From the NCBI GenBank assembly GCA_012932295.1, contig JAAONU010000019.1:19601908-19665907 (forward strand): a stretch of DNA of 64,000 nt, given 5' to 3'. The position numbers and the translations under genes were made by a program. The notes beneath the pieces were generated by a model that made no database searches, had not been told where the DNA came from, and saw only the letters and a list, made by a program, of their open reading frames with translations. Every line of letters starts with the position of its first letter. Position 1 is the stretch's first letter. The DNA comes from Cyclina sinensis. Taxonomy: Eukaryota > Mollusca > Bivalvia > Venerida > Veneridae. Positions 48,374 through 60,530 of the stretch are shown here, one piece after another.

Positions 48374-49444
48374 TGTATAATAAAGTCAAAATAGATTTAG
48401 CATTTATCATCGCTTATTTTTCTTGTTTTACATAATCAATATTATAATTAATAGTTATTCATCCCTTCAAAGTAATTCAAATTCGAAACTCAAAGGAGCT
48501 AGGAACATATTATCCTACAGAAATAAGTAAATATATACTTTCTGGCAAATGAAATACAAAAAGTAAAAGTTCTATTTTTCAAATGATTTACAAACTTACC
48601 ATCGAAAACTCATATCCCTGCAAAAAGCCTGTTGAGTTTCTTTACAAAATCATCAGATATATTGAGCAATGAAATTCTAAAATAACTATGCAGTTAATTA
48701 AACATTAATCCAAGATTACAACATGAAATCATCCAAGGCTACACCAGGTATGCATCATTTGCTTTGTAGACTGAGAAAGTTTTCCTTTCAACAATTTACC
48801 TAATGTACAATTTATGCCCATCTAATTCTATGTTCTAATTAGAGCGATGTGCAATTTTTCTCTTGGCACAAGACATTTCTTTAATTTATGTTCTGTTCCC
48901 TTCCAAATAGACTGGTTGCATGCAGTCTCTAGAGTTCAGACTGGTTGATAATTGCTCACAATGAATCAGTTTTATGTAAGACACAGTATTTTTACACATG
49001 GTACATGTAGCAAGGCTACTTTCTCAGAAGCAAAAACTGCCCTTAGTAAATTGTCTTATCACTCAATGGACAATTTAATGAGAGAGCTGGAATACTGCAT
49101 AGTAGAAATCTGCCTCTAATCTTTTAATGAATCTTTCCCGATCATTATCTGAACCATCTTCTGGTTTTCATGTTGAGAAACTAGCCATTTTAAAAGATCA
49201 CAGAATGTTTATTTCATCAATTTGATTCAAAATAATTTTATTAAAGACGAATATACCCTCAAATTAAGTAAAGATATACTGTGTATGTATTTCATTGGCT
49301 CATTATCTATAAAATGAAAAAAAACTGTTCATGTAAAGAAGAACATAATTATGTTCACAAGTTTTTTTCTTTTGGATATATAAACACTATGAAAATATTC
49401 ATTAATTTCATAATCAATTCCTATCAACCCCAAAATTCTACAAC
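48374..49444 (-). other. MYO18A: Intron sequence
   Basis: AT-rich. No exon, RNA gene or bounded repeat supported. Confidence 0.5.
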
Positions 49445-49446
49445 TA

Positions 49447-50791
49447 GTGTTGTATCTAGCACCGAATAGTGGGGCGGTCGCCCCGCCTATTTTAATCTTT
49501 TCCACGCTGCCCCAATCAGCGCCACGCTGCCCTAATATCAAGGTAATAACTCCTCCTACTGTGATTTTGTTTATCCGATAATCCAGTGTCAAACTCTTGA
49601 CACATGATCAATAAATTTTTGTATGGACTGCATGTGTATTATACACCAATTGTGACTTCATGCCACGTGCTAACAAGACCGACCGATATAATTAAAGCCT
49701 ATTCAAGACTAAATTGTTTGATGTTGCCGCCTTTTGCTGTTCAGAATAATTGTTACATACTTCAGTGGGGTTTTTTTGCCGAACTTTTCGGCGATATTCG
49801 GCCCCTTTCCGCACATGTCGGAGTATATATTTTTCCCCAAGAAATGGCAAAAAATTCCGACCGGCAAGAAATAAAATTCCCAAATTTTGATGGTTGAAAG
49901 CATTTCTTTTAACTGCCTGTGCGCTCTGTTATTCTTCACGATACTCTCTTACGTTGTAAATGAATTTCAGCAAATACTTAGTTCCTTAAACATGAAACAT
50001 CGAGTGAAAATCTCAGATAAATTCCGTTTGTTATATATTTCCGCGACCCCGTCCATCGTATTGAAATATTTATAGAAAACAGTGTCTAGTTTGCATAAAG
50101 TTGTTATTTTTTAAGACTGAATATTTTAAAGCATTTTCTGATAATATTCATTGAGTAGTTCAATTATTTTTTTTAGAAAAATTGACATGTTTAATAGCTT
50201 AATTTTGATTATTACAGAATCTTTTCTAGTAACATGCACATAATTTCTGATATTAGAGCCAGTCTTGTGCAGTACAAATATTTGTTGTTTAATTAGCATA
50301 AAGTTTTTAGTCTGAATATTTGAAAGCATTTTTTGATAAGATAAGATTCATTGTTTAGTTTATTTATTTTTTATTTTTTATTTTTTTTTTTTTCTGAGAT
50401 TACTTAAAATGTTTAATAGCTGAATTTTGATACTTACACAGTTTTTTTAGTATCATGTACATAATCTGTGATATGTTTTATAACAAGATTTTAAGTACCA
50501 TTTAGATTAATACAGTCTTTTTAAATGTAAATATTTGTTGTTTATTTTGCATAAAGTTGTGTTTTTGTTTGTTTGTTTTTTTTTTGTCTAAATATTCAAA
50601 AGCATGTACATTATTTTTGATGTTTTCCTTAATTACATGTGTATGCTTAATAAAACTGATACTGTTTTAAATTGGCATCCTTTTCATTTGCTTAATCTAT
50701 AAATTTATTAAAGCACACCAGCCCCATTGGCCTCTAGTACCCTGCCCAGTATCACGTGTGCCCTGCCCTTGATTCAGCCTAGATACAACAC
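49447..50791. mobile_element. Inverted-repeat element with GTGTTGTATCTAG ends
   Basis: 1345 bp. A 13-base end GTGTTGTATCTAG (49447-49459) is exactly inverted at 50779-50791, with TA outside both ends. The right two-thirds contain three degenerate copies of a 200-250 base block, marked by GCATAAAGT at 50093, 50296 and 50549 and by ATGTTTAATAGCT and 'CATGTACATAAT' words. A GGGGCGGTCGCCCC palindrome lies just inside the left end. No transposase. Confidence 0.7.
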
Positions 50792-50793
50792 TA

Positions 50794-53159
50794 ACAACAA
50801 CAACTAATGATAATCAGTTATTGTAATTCAAATTTTTTCCAAAATGTAACATGTATTTCTGAAGCAAACAGAATTCTCTAAATGTTTGGGTAAGGCTTCT
50901 TTAAGAACAGTGTGAAATTCAGGGTAAAATTTTGCTGAAAATTCACAGAAATTTATTTCTGAGTCATATCAATTGATAAACAATAAGCCATTGAAACAAT
51001 TCAATTATATCATTTAGTAGAATATAATTACAATAACAATGAAAATAGTTTTTACTGACCTATCAATCTTAAAGGCTAAGGGAAACAACTGTTTTTTCCT
51101 ACTAACATTTACTATTCAATAATGATCTCCCCTGAATAGCTCAAACTAAGATCAATTAAGTGTAGCAAACAATGCTACAAGATCTTGACCAAGATACCGA
51201 CATAAGATACTCTTCAACTTTTCTTCCTTTACACAATATCCATTACAAATTCAGACAAATAATGCTTACAACATTACAAAACGTTGTAGTAATTACAGAG
51301 TATACATGAACAAACTAACAATAATATTTCTTCAAATACAGTAGACATTTTTGTCTTTTTGTGCTTTATGCTTTTTGTTGACATATTTATCAGTACAGGA
51401 GCTGTAATTAAATTTTGTTACTTTTTGTCAGCAGCGGTTTATTTAATATGATTAACAAACAGAAAATTAAGTTTTAGTAAAAAGTCAAACTCTGTGATAC
51501 TCTGAATGGCTTGATAAAAGAATCAGTTATAACAGAATATAAAATTACTATTTTGGCTGTATATACCTACCAAGGAGCACAAATTTAGACTCAGAAGTCA
51601 ACATACAGACAAGATACAGCTCACTGGTGTCTCAGTTACAACATTTTTTTAATGTTTATTTCAACAGGCTGTCTTAGTTTAAAAAGATATAACCTCAAAT
51701 CCAGGCCTTACAACATGTAACATTCACTCAATGGCTAGTTTTTCTCATGAAAAACTTGTATATCTCCATAACCCAACCCAAACAAAACAATCAGTTAACA
51801 AATATGCCACCAATTACAGTAAAAAGCTGGCACATTGGACTTGTAGTTTTTACCTGTATCCAGCTATTACTGCTGAACAGCTTATCATCTGGAAACCTGG
51901 GTGTTATCTACTGAAAGTTGAGATCAAACATTCTCCTGCCACTGCCTTCAAGGAACAAGCAGAAATGGTGGTGTTTTTTTTTTCTAACAGAACACATGTA
52001 GACAGAACAAATGGCTTCCATGACTTCTCTAATTTAGCTTGCCTACAAGACTTGGTGATTTTTTGACCAGGCAGGAAATATCAAGCTATAGTACCAGATC
52101 ACAGAATCAAAGTTTAGAAAAAAACTGATGGACTGATTGTCTTTGAATCCTCTATAAATTATCTCCAAAAGTGGTCATGTGCTGCAACCAAGTTCATCAT
52201 GACTGTGTAATCTTGTCGCTCTTCATTAAAGCTTGCCCACTGTTTTAGAATTCTACAGATAAAAATATGCTATAATGGTTCTCACCTCTTTCTGTCTTTT
52301 TGACAAAACAGTTGGTGTGTGTGATGCTTTTCTCTACATTTCAAATATTATTATATCAGAGTGAGTTCAAAGTAAAGCTTTAATTAAACTCTTGCCATAT
52401 AAATCTTTGCATTTGTTTATTAATGCCTTTTCATCATCATCTTGTGGTTAAAAGTTAGGCCATGGGACAAAACTGATGAGAATACTCTTGTTTAGAAGGA
52501 ATCCTCAAGCCTGTTGAAGACTGAGATGAAAGCATCTGCAACTCTCATACAGTCAAAACAAGTATTCTGTCCTTAACAACTGCCATTATATAAACATCTT
52601 TCATTCATTTCTTTTTATAACACAACAATAAAATTTTTATAGCCTCCTACAGGTATAATTCCAGCAAATATCATATACACCCATCTTATCAGACAGACCT
52701 GAGACTACAATTCTACAAAATAGTATATAACAGGTATTTGAAATGTTATTTTTAAACCAGAATAAAACTGGTTGTTTGTGTTGTCAGTTTTTGCTTTTCA
52801 TTTTTATTCTGTAAAAGATTACCTGCTTCCAACACCTTGAGAAAACTGCCAGACTAAAACAGTGAGCACTGTGTGTTTTAGTGCAGAAATATCATTGTAC
52901 CAATAGAGAATATCAAACACCTGAACACAGAAACAAGCCTTCTGAAAGCAGTTTCACATTTAAGTTGGGCACTTATGAAGAAGGTAGATTCAACGGTCCT
53001 ATCTCTGTTCGCAAAAAGAAGGTACTGACAGAACTAACATCAGTCTAGATGACAGACGTTTTGGGGTTTTGTTAAATACAAGAACTTAAATGAGAAATGC
53101 CAGACTTTCTCTACACAGTCAAGTCTCAATACTGTACATTAACTGAAATTTTAAATAAA
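50794..53159 (-). other. MYO18A: Intron sequence
   Basis: AT-rich. The plus-strand open frame 51731-52066 (111 codons) has no recognisable domain and no coding context, and is left out. Nothing else supported. Confidence 0.5.
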
Positions 53160-53161
53160 TA

Positions 53162-54072
53162 CAGTAAAAACTCAATAATGAGACCACCTCTGGGACCAGC
53201 AATAAGTGGTCTTAATATCGAGTTGGTCCTAAAATTGAGTTCAGATGATGACATGAAGGTGTATGGTAGATTTATCGACCAAGTGTGTGTTTTGCGTCAA
53301 TTGTATTGTCACTGAGCATAACTTATTTGTTTTATTTGTCCTTACTTTGATAACTAATGATTTGATCAGAATAATGGTCAATATATGGTTAAATCTATAT
53401 AAATTGCAAAAAATATTAAAATTTATTTTCTCTCTAAGAGATCTCTACGAGAAAGCTCTGTCCGCTTTTTGCTCATTTTAGTAAAATTTCAGGAGGAATA
53501 TTTTGTGTAATCAACTTGTACAATGTGTATCAATCAAAATAAAAATGTAAAGTGATACGTAAATCTCACAAAATTTTAGTGTTGCATTAATTCGTTTGCG
53601 CATCAATTAGTGACTATAAGAATAGAAAATTTATCGTGCAGTAAGCCGCAGTCTACTCTAATAAGGGTGTCATAAACAATTAAACCGATAACTACCAACC
53701 TTAAAGTAAATTATCCACACCTGGATCCTTTTGAACTGTCAAATTATCAATTAACACCGATTAACACGAGGTGCCCATTATGTACATGTTTGTGTAAACA
53801 AGTTTGCCAACATCGACCTTTGATGAATAGCTAAAGTCAACAGCTGCCCGTTTTGTTCCATTCTGGTCGCGGTTGTAATTTCGAGTTCAAAAAAGGTTTG
53901 TATTTTCATTCGGGACCGGAAATTGCGGTCGCAATACGCAATATTGAGTTGGTCTTATTACTGAATTTAACTAACAATAGAATATATAGTAAAAAAATCG
54001 GGACCAGAAGAAAATGTTCGTAATATTGAGTTGGTCTGTATATTGAGTTGGTCGCATCGTGAGTTTTTACTG
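53162..54072. mobile_element. TA-flanked element with CAGTAAAAACTCA ends
   Basis: 911 bp between TA at 53160-53161 and 54073-54074. CAGTAAAAACTCA at the left is exactly inverted (TGAGTTTTTACTG) at the right. Sub-terminal words GAGTTGGTC and ATATTGAGTTGGTC are repeated at the right end and 'ATATCGAGTTGGTCC' near the left. The pattern fits non-autonomous pogo/Tigger-type elements. No transposase. Confidence 0.8.
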
Positions 54073-54074
54073 TA

Positions 54075-55376
54075 TCTAACTTGAATATGTATGGACACCT
54101 TGCAGCACTGTTTCAATGCTAAATTGTAAAGACCCAGTTTCTTCACAATCTATTTTTTTTTCTCTGAGTTAATGGACTAACATTCACAGAGGAAGAAAAA
54201 ACAACTAATAGGTAATTTTAGAACATGTTATAAATTAAAGTTGTGATAAGCATGAGTTTCTCCTATTTAGCTAATTGATTAACAAGCCAGTATTATCTTC
54301 CCACATAAACCACAGCTTTACCTAAAAAAACGATTTAAACAAACAATTTACCAAAATGATTCATCATATAAAAGATTCAAACATTTTCTTAAAATTGGTT
54401 AAAAGCATCTTTATTTTTTACACAAACCGTATGAAAACTTATGTATTATAATATGAAAATTTCTCCATTCATGTAATTCTTGAAGACTCTCTCAGAGATT
54501 CTAACCACTTTCACTAACCACCAATGGAGACACTGTGAATGAAGTGGTCTTAAGATAAATTAGATTAAGAAAAAGTCTGATGGGTAAGGAGGGTGTACCC
54601 TTTTGTTATGGCAATTGTCAAATCCTTTCCAGTTCTTGCAGTTCATATCAACTACTAGAAAATCTCACAGGTAAATGGCTCTGCTTAGGGTTATAACGGT
54701 ACAGGGGTAATTTAAGGGTAATTTACTATGTATGCTTTACAATAAGGAATAATTATTGGCATGCTTTGAACAAACCATACCTCAATTTTATGACTTTGCT
54801 ATCACTTGTCAACCACTTATTATCTTCAAAATAGTTCACATACTTGACTTAGCCCCATTTTAGTATCAGTGAAGTTTTGAAGTTAGGATAATAATTTATA
54901 AGTGGTTTGTTATGCTTATACATACTGCTCATAAAATTATTTGTAAAAGTTTCTTCATAGGAATAACCTTAAAAAACTGTTTGTCTGGGGTTTCCTCAGG
55001 GTGACTCCTATTGTTAGTCATTAAATGTATCTTTCTTCAGACATAAATTCCACTCTAAACTGCTTTGCATGGGAAAGCATCAGCCCTAGTTATTCCCCTT
55101 GTAATAAATGACCCCCATTTTGGCTACAGTATCAATGATTGATAACTTTCATAATAAATCAACTTTAACTAGACCAGTCCTAATACACTGGTTCTCAGAA
55201 TAAGACTAAGTTACAGATGGTTCGATCTGAAAATCCCCACAAAAATTAATAAATAGTCATTTAAGCAGAACTAAGGATAAGTATAAAAGACAGAACCAAT
55301 GAAAAAAATGTCTATTTATAATGCTGAAGCCATTTTGATGGAACAACAGTGAGTGTACAAAATAGAGATATAATAA
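54075..55376 (-). other. MYO18A: Intron sequence
   Basis: AT-rich, no exon or bounded repeat supported. Confidence 0.5.
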
Positions 55377-58300
55377 GGCCTAAAAAAAAAATACTTCTGT
55401 TTCGGGTTACCCGACCGACCGGTTTTTTTTACCCCCGACCGCGATTTTTTTTGATGGATTGATGATCCGACAACGATATTTTTCAATAGACTTTCCGGTG
55501 CCGATGTTATTATTCGTTCGTGAATAAAACGTTGCTAATGGTAACTCGATCAAATGTTTTATTTTTAAACCTCAACGGGTTGAAATATGTACTGCGGGAA
55601 ATCCGTTGTTAACGCAGTCAATTGAAAAGGGGACTATCGTAGTTTCTACAAGATTTTTTTTTTTTAGTTAGCATAAAGGGATGATATGAATGAAACTTAA
55701 CCATGTTATGTATATTTGGATAGCTAAATACATGTATGCGAGTCGTTAATATTGTTATTTTCAAAGAGAATTATCTTTATTTGTATACATAGCATGTATA
55801 CATATTCACATAGAGCTATAGGAAGATATAAAAGCGTCATACACAAAAAAATCTGTATCAGCGATTAATTATGCCGCAAGTTCATTATTTTTGTGAGATT
55901 TTCTGAGACCATGTTCCGTCATATTGAATTTGCACAGAGTAAATAGGGAAATTTCTTTTTGTACCAGGCAAAAGTCAGTACAATGTGTTAAAACATCTCT
56001 TGTATTTCTGAACAAAATACCATAATGGCAATTCAGAACAACATACATGTATGTGGGTTATTTCGGACGGAGGTATTTTTTTTATAAAGCACTCTTTTTA
56101 ATTTACAACACAGTACTACATTGTAAATATAATTTATTGCATTATCAAAGAACTCTGCTCCATAAATGGAAACATTTTAACAAGAATTTAACAAAAGCTA
56201 TGTTTGCCAAAACGACGTCACTGCACCATTGCAACTTTTGCAATTTTAAACATTAAAGGGCCTTAGAAAAATTAACGATATTTCCACTCAAGTTATACCC
56301 ACATAAGATCCCATATACTGTGAATGCTGACTATAGACCGTTCCATAATTGATAAATTGACCGCCCCCATGTCGAAGGTCACGTGACCGTCCGCCATTAA
56401 AGGACTGCTAAACCTCGCTATGATGCTTAAGTTCCGTATAAATCTGTATAACTTTAGCACATTTCAAGGTGACATACTGCCTTATATCGCGTGAATTTTG
56501 TTACAGAATACACATCATTTTATTGTATTATTATAGATTCAAAGGTTTTGCGCATTATCATACTGATATTCCGAAAAGGCATGGAAAATGGCAAGTAAAC
56601 GTCCTAGGTTAATATTAATTAAGCTGTTTCTTTCTCTAGCCAACGCCATTCAATCATTGTGCAACACGCTTTGCCCTGTCTAGTTTTTTCGAGCACTGTT
56701 TGGTTTTCTGGCACAGTTTTCTTTTTAATATCTACTTTAATGTTATTGTTGGCTTTTGAAAAACTTTGAAAGGCCCGACCTGGCTTTTTTCTCGGACGTG
56801 AGATTTTCCTCTCGAAGAAAATCTACAAAGAATTCCAAATTCTCCAATCTTTTTTAGATCTTCTCTTTTCCATGGCGTTTCCCCACATCTGTCAGGTCGC
56901 AATATATCTTGTCAATCACATTCCCCAATCCGCCGGTCAGTTTTCCGTGTCTTTCGAGAGTTAGGTTACGGTGTGAATAAAAGGAATGTCCAATTTGTGC
57001 GTGTACAATGTGTTTATGTTGTAGTGCCTGTAAACCACTTTGAATAAAATGACTTAACATCTTATAATTCCAGGACGTAATGTTTAATATTTGTCCTCTC
57101 TTTTCGGTCACTTATATGAATAGCTAAGCCTTATCTATTTCCACGTTCCGTAAAATTTACTTGTAACTGTCCACAGGAAACAAGCACTTTCAAAAATTTA
57201 TTTTTAAAATCGATCAGAATTTCAAACATTTGATAAAAGCAAAGCTGTATGTTTATCACTTGGCCTCAAAATAACCTTTACTTAAGCAGGAATTGAAATT
57301 AAATCGAGTTTGCAGTTTGCCCTAGTTTCTTATCCAATCAGAGAGGCCATATTCAGTTTAAATTTGAAAAATATATCGCATAAAATAATCTGTATGAAAA
57401 AATAAGTGACTTATTTTCTTTGATATGAACAGCGCGTGACATGTGGTATGTGGGCGGAGTTATGCAAAATAGCTAGAATAACATACGGGCATTATAAACT
57501 GAACTGTACATGTAGAAAAAAGCCTCGTGACAACTTGAATGACAGGCAATCGACATCTTTCTGGAAGCTAGAGGTGTCAATCAAAATGAAAGGGCGGTCT
57601 TAACAAGACTTTAGAGGACGTGCGTACATGACAAACTGTAAGCAAGTTATTGGTCTTCGCTCGCAATAAATTCCATAAAATTTTATATATAACAAATAAC
57701 TTATACGTATTGTGCGTAATTTTTGTATTGAAGGCATGCACGCAATTAGAAAACATCTTTAGAAAAATATTTATGGATAAGCGAAACAAACCATATATGG
57801 AATGTCTTTATAACTCAATATGGATGATATGATATAGGATATTGTAGTTTAAACTTAAAAAGTAAAGATGATATAATTTGGATAGGTGAAATAAACTGCT
57901 CTAGGTTCAAAATATTATTATGTCAGGCCTGATTACACTAAATAAATACTAGACGCTACGAAAATCAAATTATATTTAAATGTTCATTAAAGAAAAAAAA
58001 CACAATATACAGGAAAGGGAATAGCAAATTTTAATTTTACTTGACATTACAAAATTGTTGACAACATACATTAGGAATCGTGTCCTTGACTGGTGGCAAT
58101 TTAAGTTTATTAAATCCTATCTTTACAATAAAAATCACAAAATCAAAACTGTGACATGTTAAGAATGTGTGATGTATGTATTAATGTAGAATAAATAAAT
58201 GGAGTAAATACAAAAGTTTCAAATTTATAGTTTCAGGAAAAAAAAACAACAGAAAATTTGTATTACGTCCATACGATAAAGCGCTTTGTGTGCGATTTAA

Positions 58301-58670
58301 CGCGTACAGTCTCCCGGAGTGTACTAATATGTTTAAATTAAAAGAAACGTTTTCATTGGTTACAGCGTTTGCACATCCACATGTAAACAATCGGTACCTA
58401 ATTGGGTTTAATAGGTAATTTAAGTTAATATTTGTCATTTTATAAATATTTTGAGGACTAATTATGGTTTATATCAACAAATGAACATGCCAGTGTGAAA
58501 ATTTTCATGTTGCAATGAAAAAAATGAAATTTAAATCAGTTCGATTTCCGACACAGTTTTGAATCTAACTGGTTGAGACGTAAAGGCCGACATCTATGTA
58601 ATATCAGTTTGTAAATCGGTCGGTCTTGCAGTCGAAATATTGAGACTAGATCAAATGGCAGACTATTCTC

Positions 58671-59085
58671 GTGTCTTCAAGTGGAAAGATGTTGCAAGTG
58701 AAAGAAAATCGGCGAATTGCGGAAAATTTGCGCGTACGGATATACGCCGGAATCAGCTTGTATTTTATAAATAAATTGAAATTAAGTCATACAAAGTTTT
58801 TTTTCATTACTCTACATCTGAAATAAAATATTTACTAAAGGAATTTGAAGTATCTTCGAGTGGAAAGATATTGCAAGAGAAAAAAAAGTTGGCGAGTTGC
58901 GGAAAAATTGCGCCTAGGGATATACGCCGAAAGCGGCCTGTATTTCATAAATAAATTGAATGTAAGTCATACAAAGTTATTTTTCTTTACTTTAAATTTG
59001 AAATAAAATATTTACTAAAGGTATTTGAAGTTTCTTCGAGTGGAAAAATGTTGAAAGAGAAAAAATATCGGCGTGTTCTACAGTT
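58671..59085 (-). repeat. Left arm of inverted 179-bp array (about 2.3 copies)
   Basis: The word GTGGAAAGAT/GTGGAAAAAT recurs at 58681, 58860 and 59040 (spacing 179-180). Each unit has GGCGA(A/G)TTGCGGAAA, a GATATACGCCG word and TAAATAAATTGAA. It is the reverse complement of the array at 59310-60165. Confidence 0.9.
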
Positions 59086-59309
59086 AAGCGTCAACCTGGA
59101 ACAAACATTCGTCGGTATTTCAAAGACAGTCTTGTGAGATAGCGATGTCATATCACGTTGATTATAAGGAACAATTAGCAGCCGCTTATCGGTATTTTAA
59201 TTTGTTAATTCCACAACTTTTTGTCGGAACAGTGCCGTTACGAACAACATACACCAAGCTGAGGTATTAAATGATGAATACCATATATGTTACTAAAATA
59301 CAAGTTATA

Positions 59310-60165
59310 TATGAAATACATGTCGATTCCGGTGTATATTCTTATGCGCAAATTTTCCGCAACTCGCCGATTTCCTTTCTCTTGTCAAATCTTTCCACTC
59401 GAAGATACTTCAAATTCCTTTGGTTAATATGTTATTTCTGATGTAAAGTAATGAAAAGTAACTTTTGTATGAATTAAGTTCAATTTATTTATGAAATACA
59501 GGCCGATTCCGGCGTATATCCGTATGCGCAAATTTCCGTAACTCGCCGATTTTTTTCCCATTGCAACATCTTTCCACTCGAAGAAACTTCAAATTCCTTT
59601 TGTAAATATTTTATATCTGATGTAAAGAAATGAAAAATAACTTTGTATGACTTGAATTCAAATTATTTATGAAATACAGGCCGATTCTGGCGTATATCTG
59701 TACGCGCAAATTTTCCGCAACTCGCCGATTTCCTTTCTCTTGTCAAATCTTTCCATTCGAAGATACTTCAAATTCCTTTGGTTAATATGTTATTTCTGAT
59801 GTAAAGTAATGAAAAGTAACTTTTGTATGAATTAAATTCAATTTATTTATGAAATACAGGCCGATTCCGGCGTATATCCGTATGCGCAAATTTCCGCAAC
59901 TCGCTGATTTTTTTCCCATTGCAACATCTTTCCACTCGAAGAAACTTCAAATTCCTTTCGTAAATATTTTATATCTGATGTAAAAAAATGAAAAATAACT
60001 TTGTATGACTTGAATTCAAATTATTTATGAAATACAGGCCGATTCTGGCGTATATCCGTACGCGCAAATTTTCCGCAACTCGCCGATTTTTTTTCTCTTG
60101 CAACATCTTTCCACTCGAAGAAACTTCAAATTTCTTTGGTTGATATTTTATTTCAGATGTTAATT
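59310..60165 (+). repeat. Right arm of inverted 179-bp array (about 5 copies)
   Basis: The word CTTTCCA(C/T)TCGAAG starts at 59391, 59570, 59749, 59928 and 60107, an exact 179-base spacing. Units alternate in type: 1 and 3 have TTCCTTTCTCTTGTCAAATC and GATACTTC; 2 and 4 have TTTCCCATTGCAACATC and GAAACTTC; 5 is mixed. The real period is therefore a 358-base dimer. A 225-base spacer separates it from the left arm. Confidence 0.95.
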
Positions 60166-60530
60166 AAATTACATATTAATAAACAATGTTGTATATCTTG
60201 AGAAAAAAAGGTTTATGTAAGAAATATAGGTCGATTCCGGTAATGCAAAGTCGATTCCGGTAGATTCCGGTAAAAATGGTCGATTCCGGTAAAACGTGGG
60301 ACCTTTCACAGGAATACAAATAACAAACAAAAGACTGACTTTCAATCACTTTAATAGTAGTTATGAATACTTATGATGAATGCTTAACACATTTTTCTGA
60401 TAAAACATGTTCACCTTTCAATATTATACAGAAAAAAAATATTAAAAAAAAAAAAAAAAATCCCTACCTACCGACCCATATTTTTTTCAGGCCGTAACCC
60501 TAAACAGAACTATTTTTTTTTTAGGCCTAA

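Larger units (their letters stand above)
55377..60527. mobile_element. 5.15 kb Harbinger-like element with inverted satellite arrays
   Basis: Ends GGCCTAAAAAAAAAATA at left and inverse at right, extended by TTCTGTTT and GGGTTAC with two mismatches over about 33 bases. Direct TAA flanks (55374-55376 and 60528-60530) match the 3-base TWA duplication of PIF/Harbinger elements (family knowledge). The left 3.2 kb (55377-58670) is mixed sequence with only short open frames; the right part carries the 179-base repeat in opposing arrays and a short tandem of GTCGATTCCGGTA (60228-60290). No intact transposase or Myb-like gene is seen, so it is non-autonomous. Confidence 0.7.

Noticed and set aside
51731..52066. 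111-codon plus-strand open frame
   Set aside because: No recognisable domain, no splice or promoter context, and it lies in an intron of the minus-strand gene.
56854..57111. 85-codon minus-strand open frame within the Harbinger-like element
   Set aside because: No resemblance to Harbinger transposase or Myb-like protein that I can see; too short to support.
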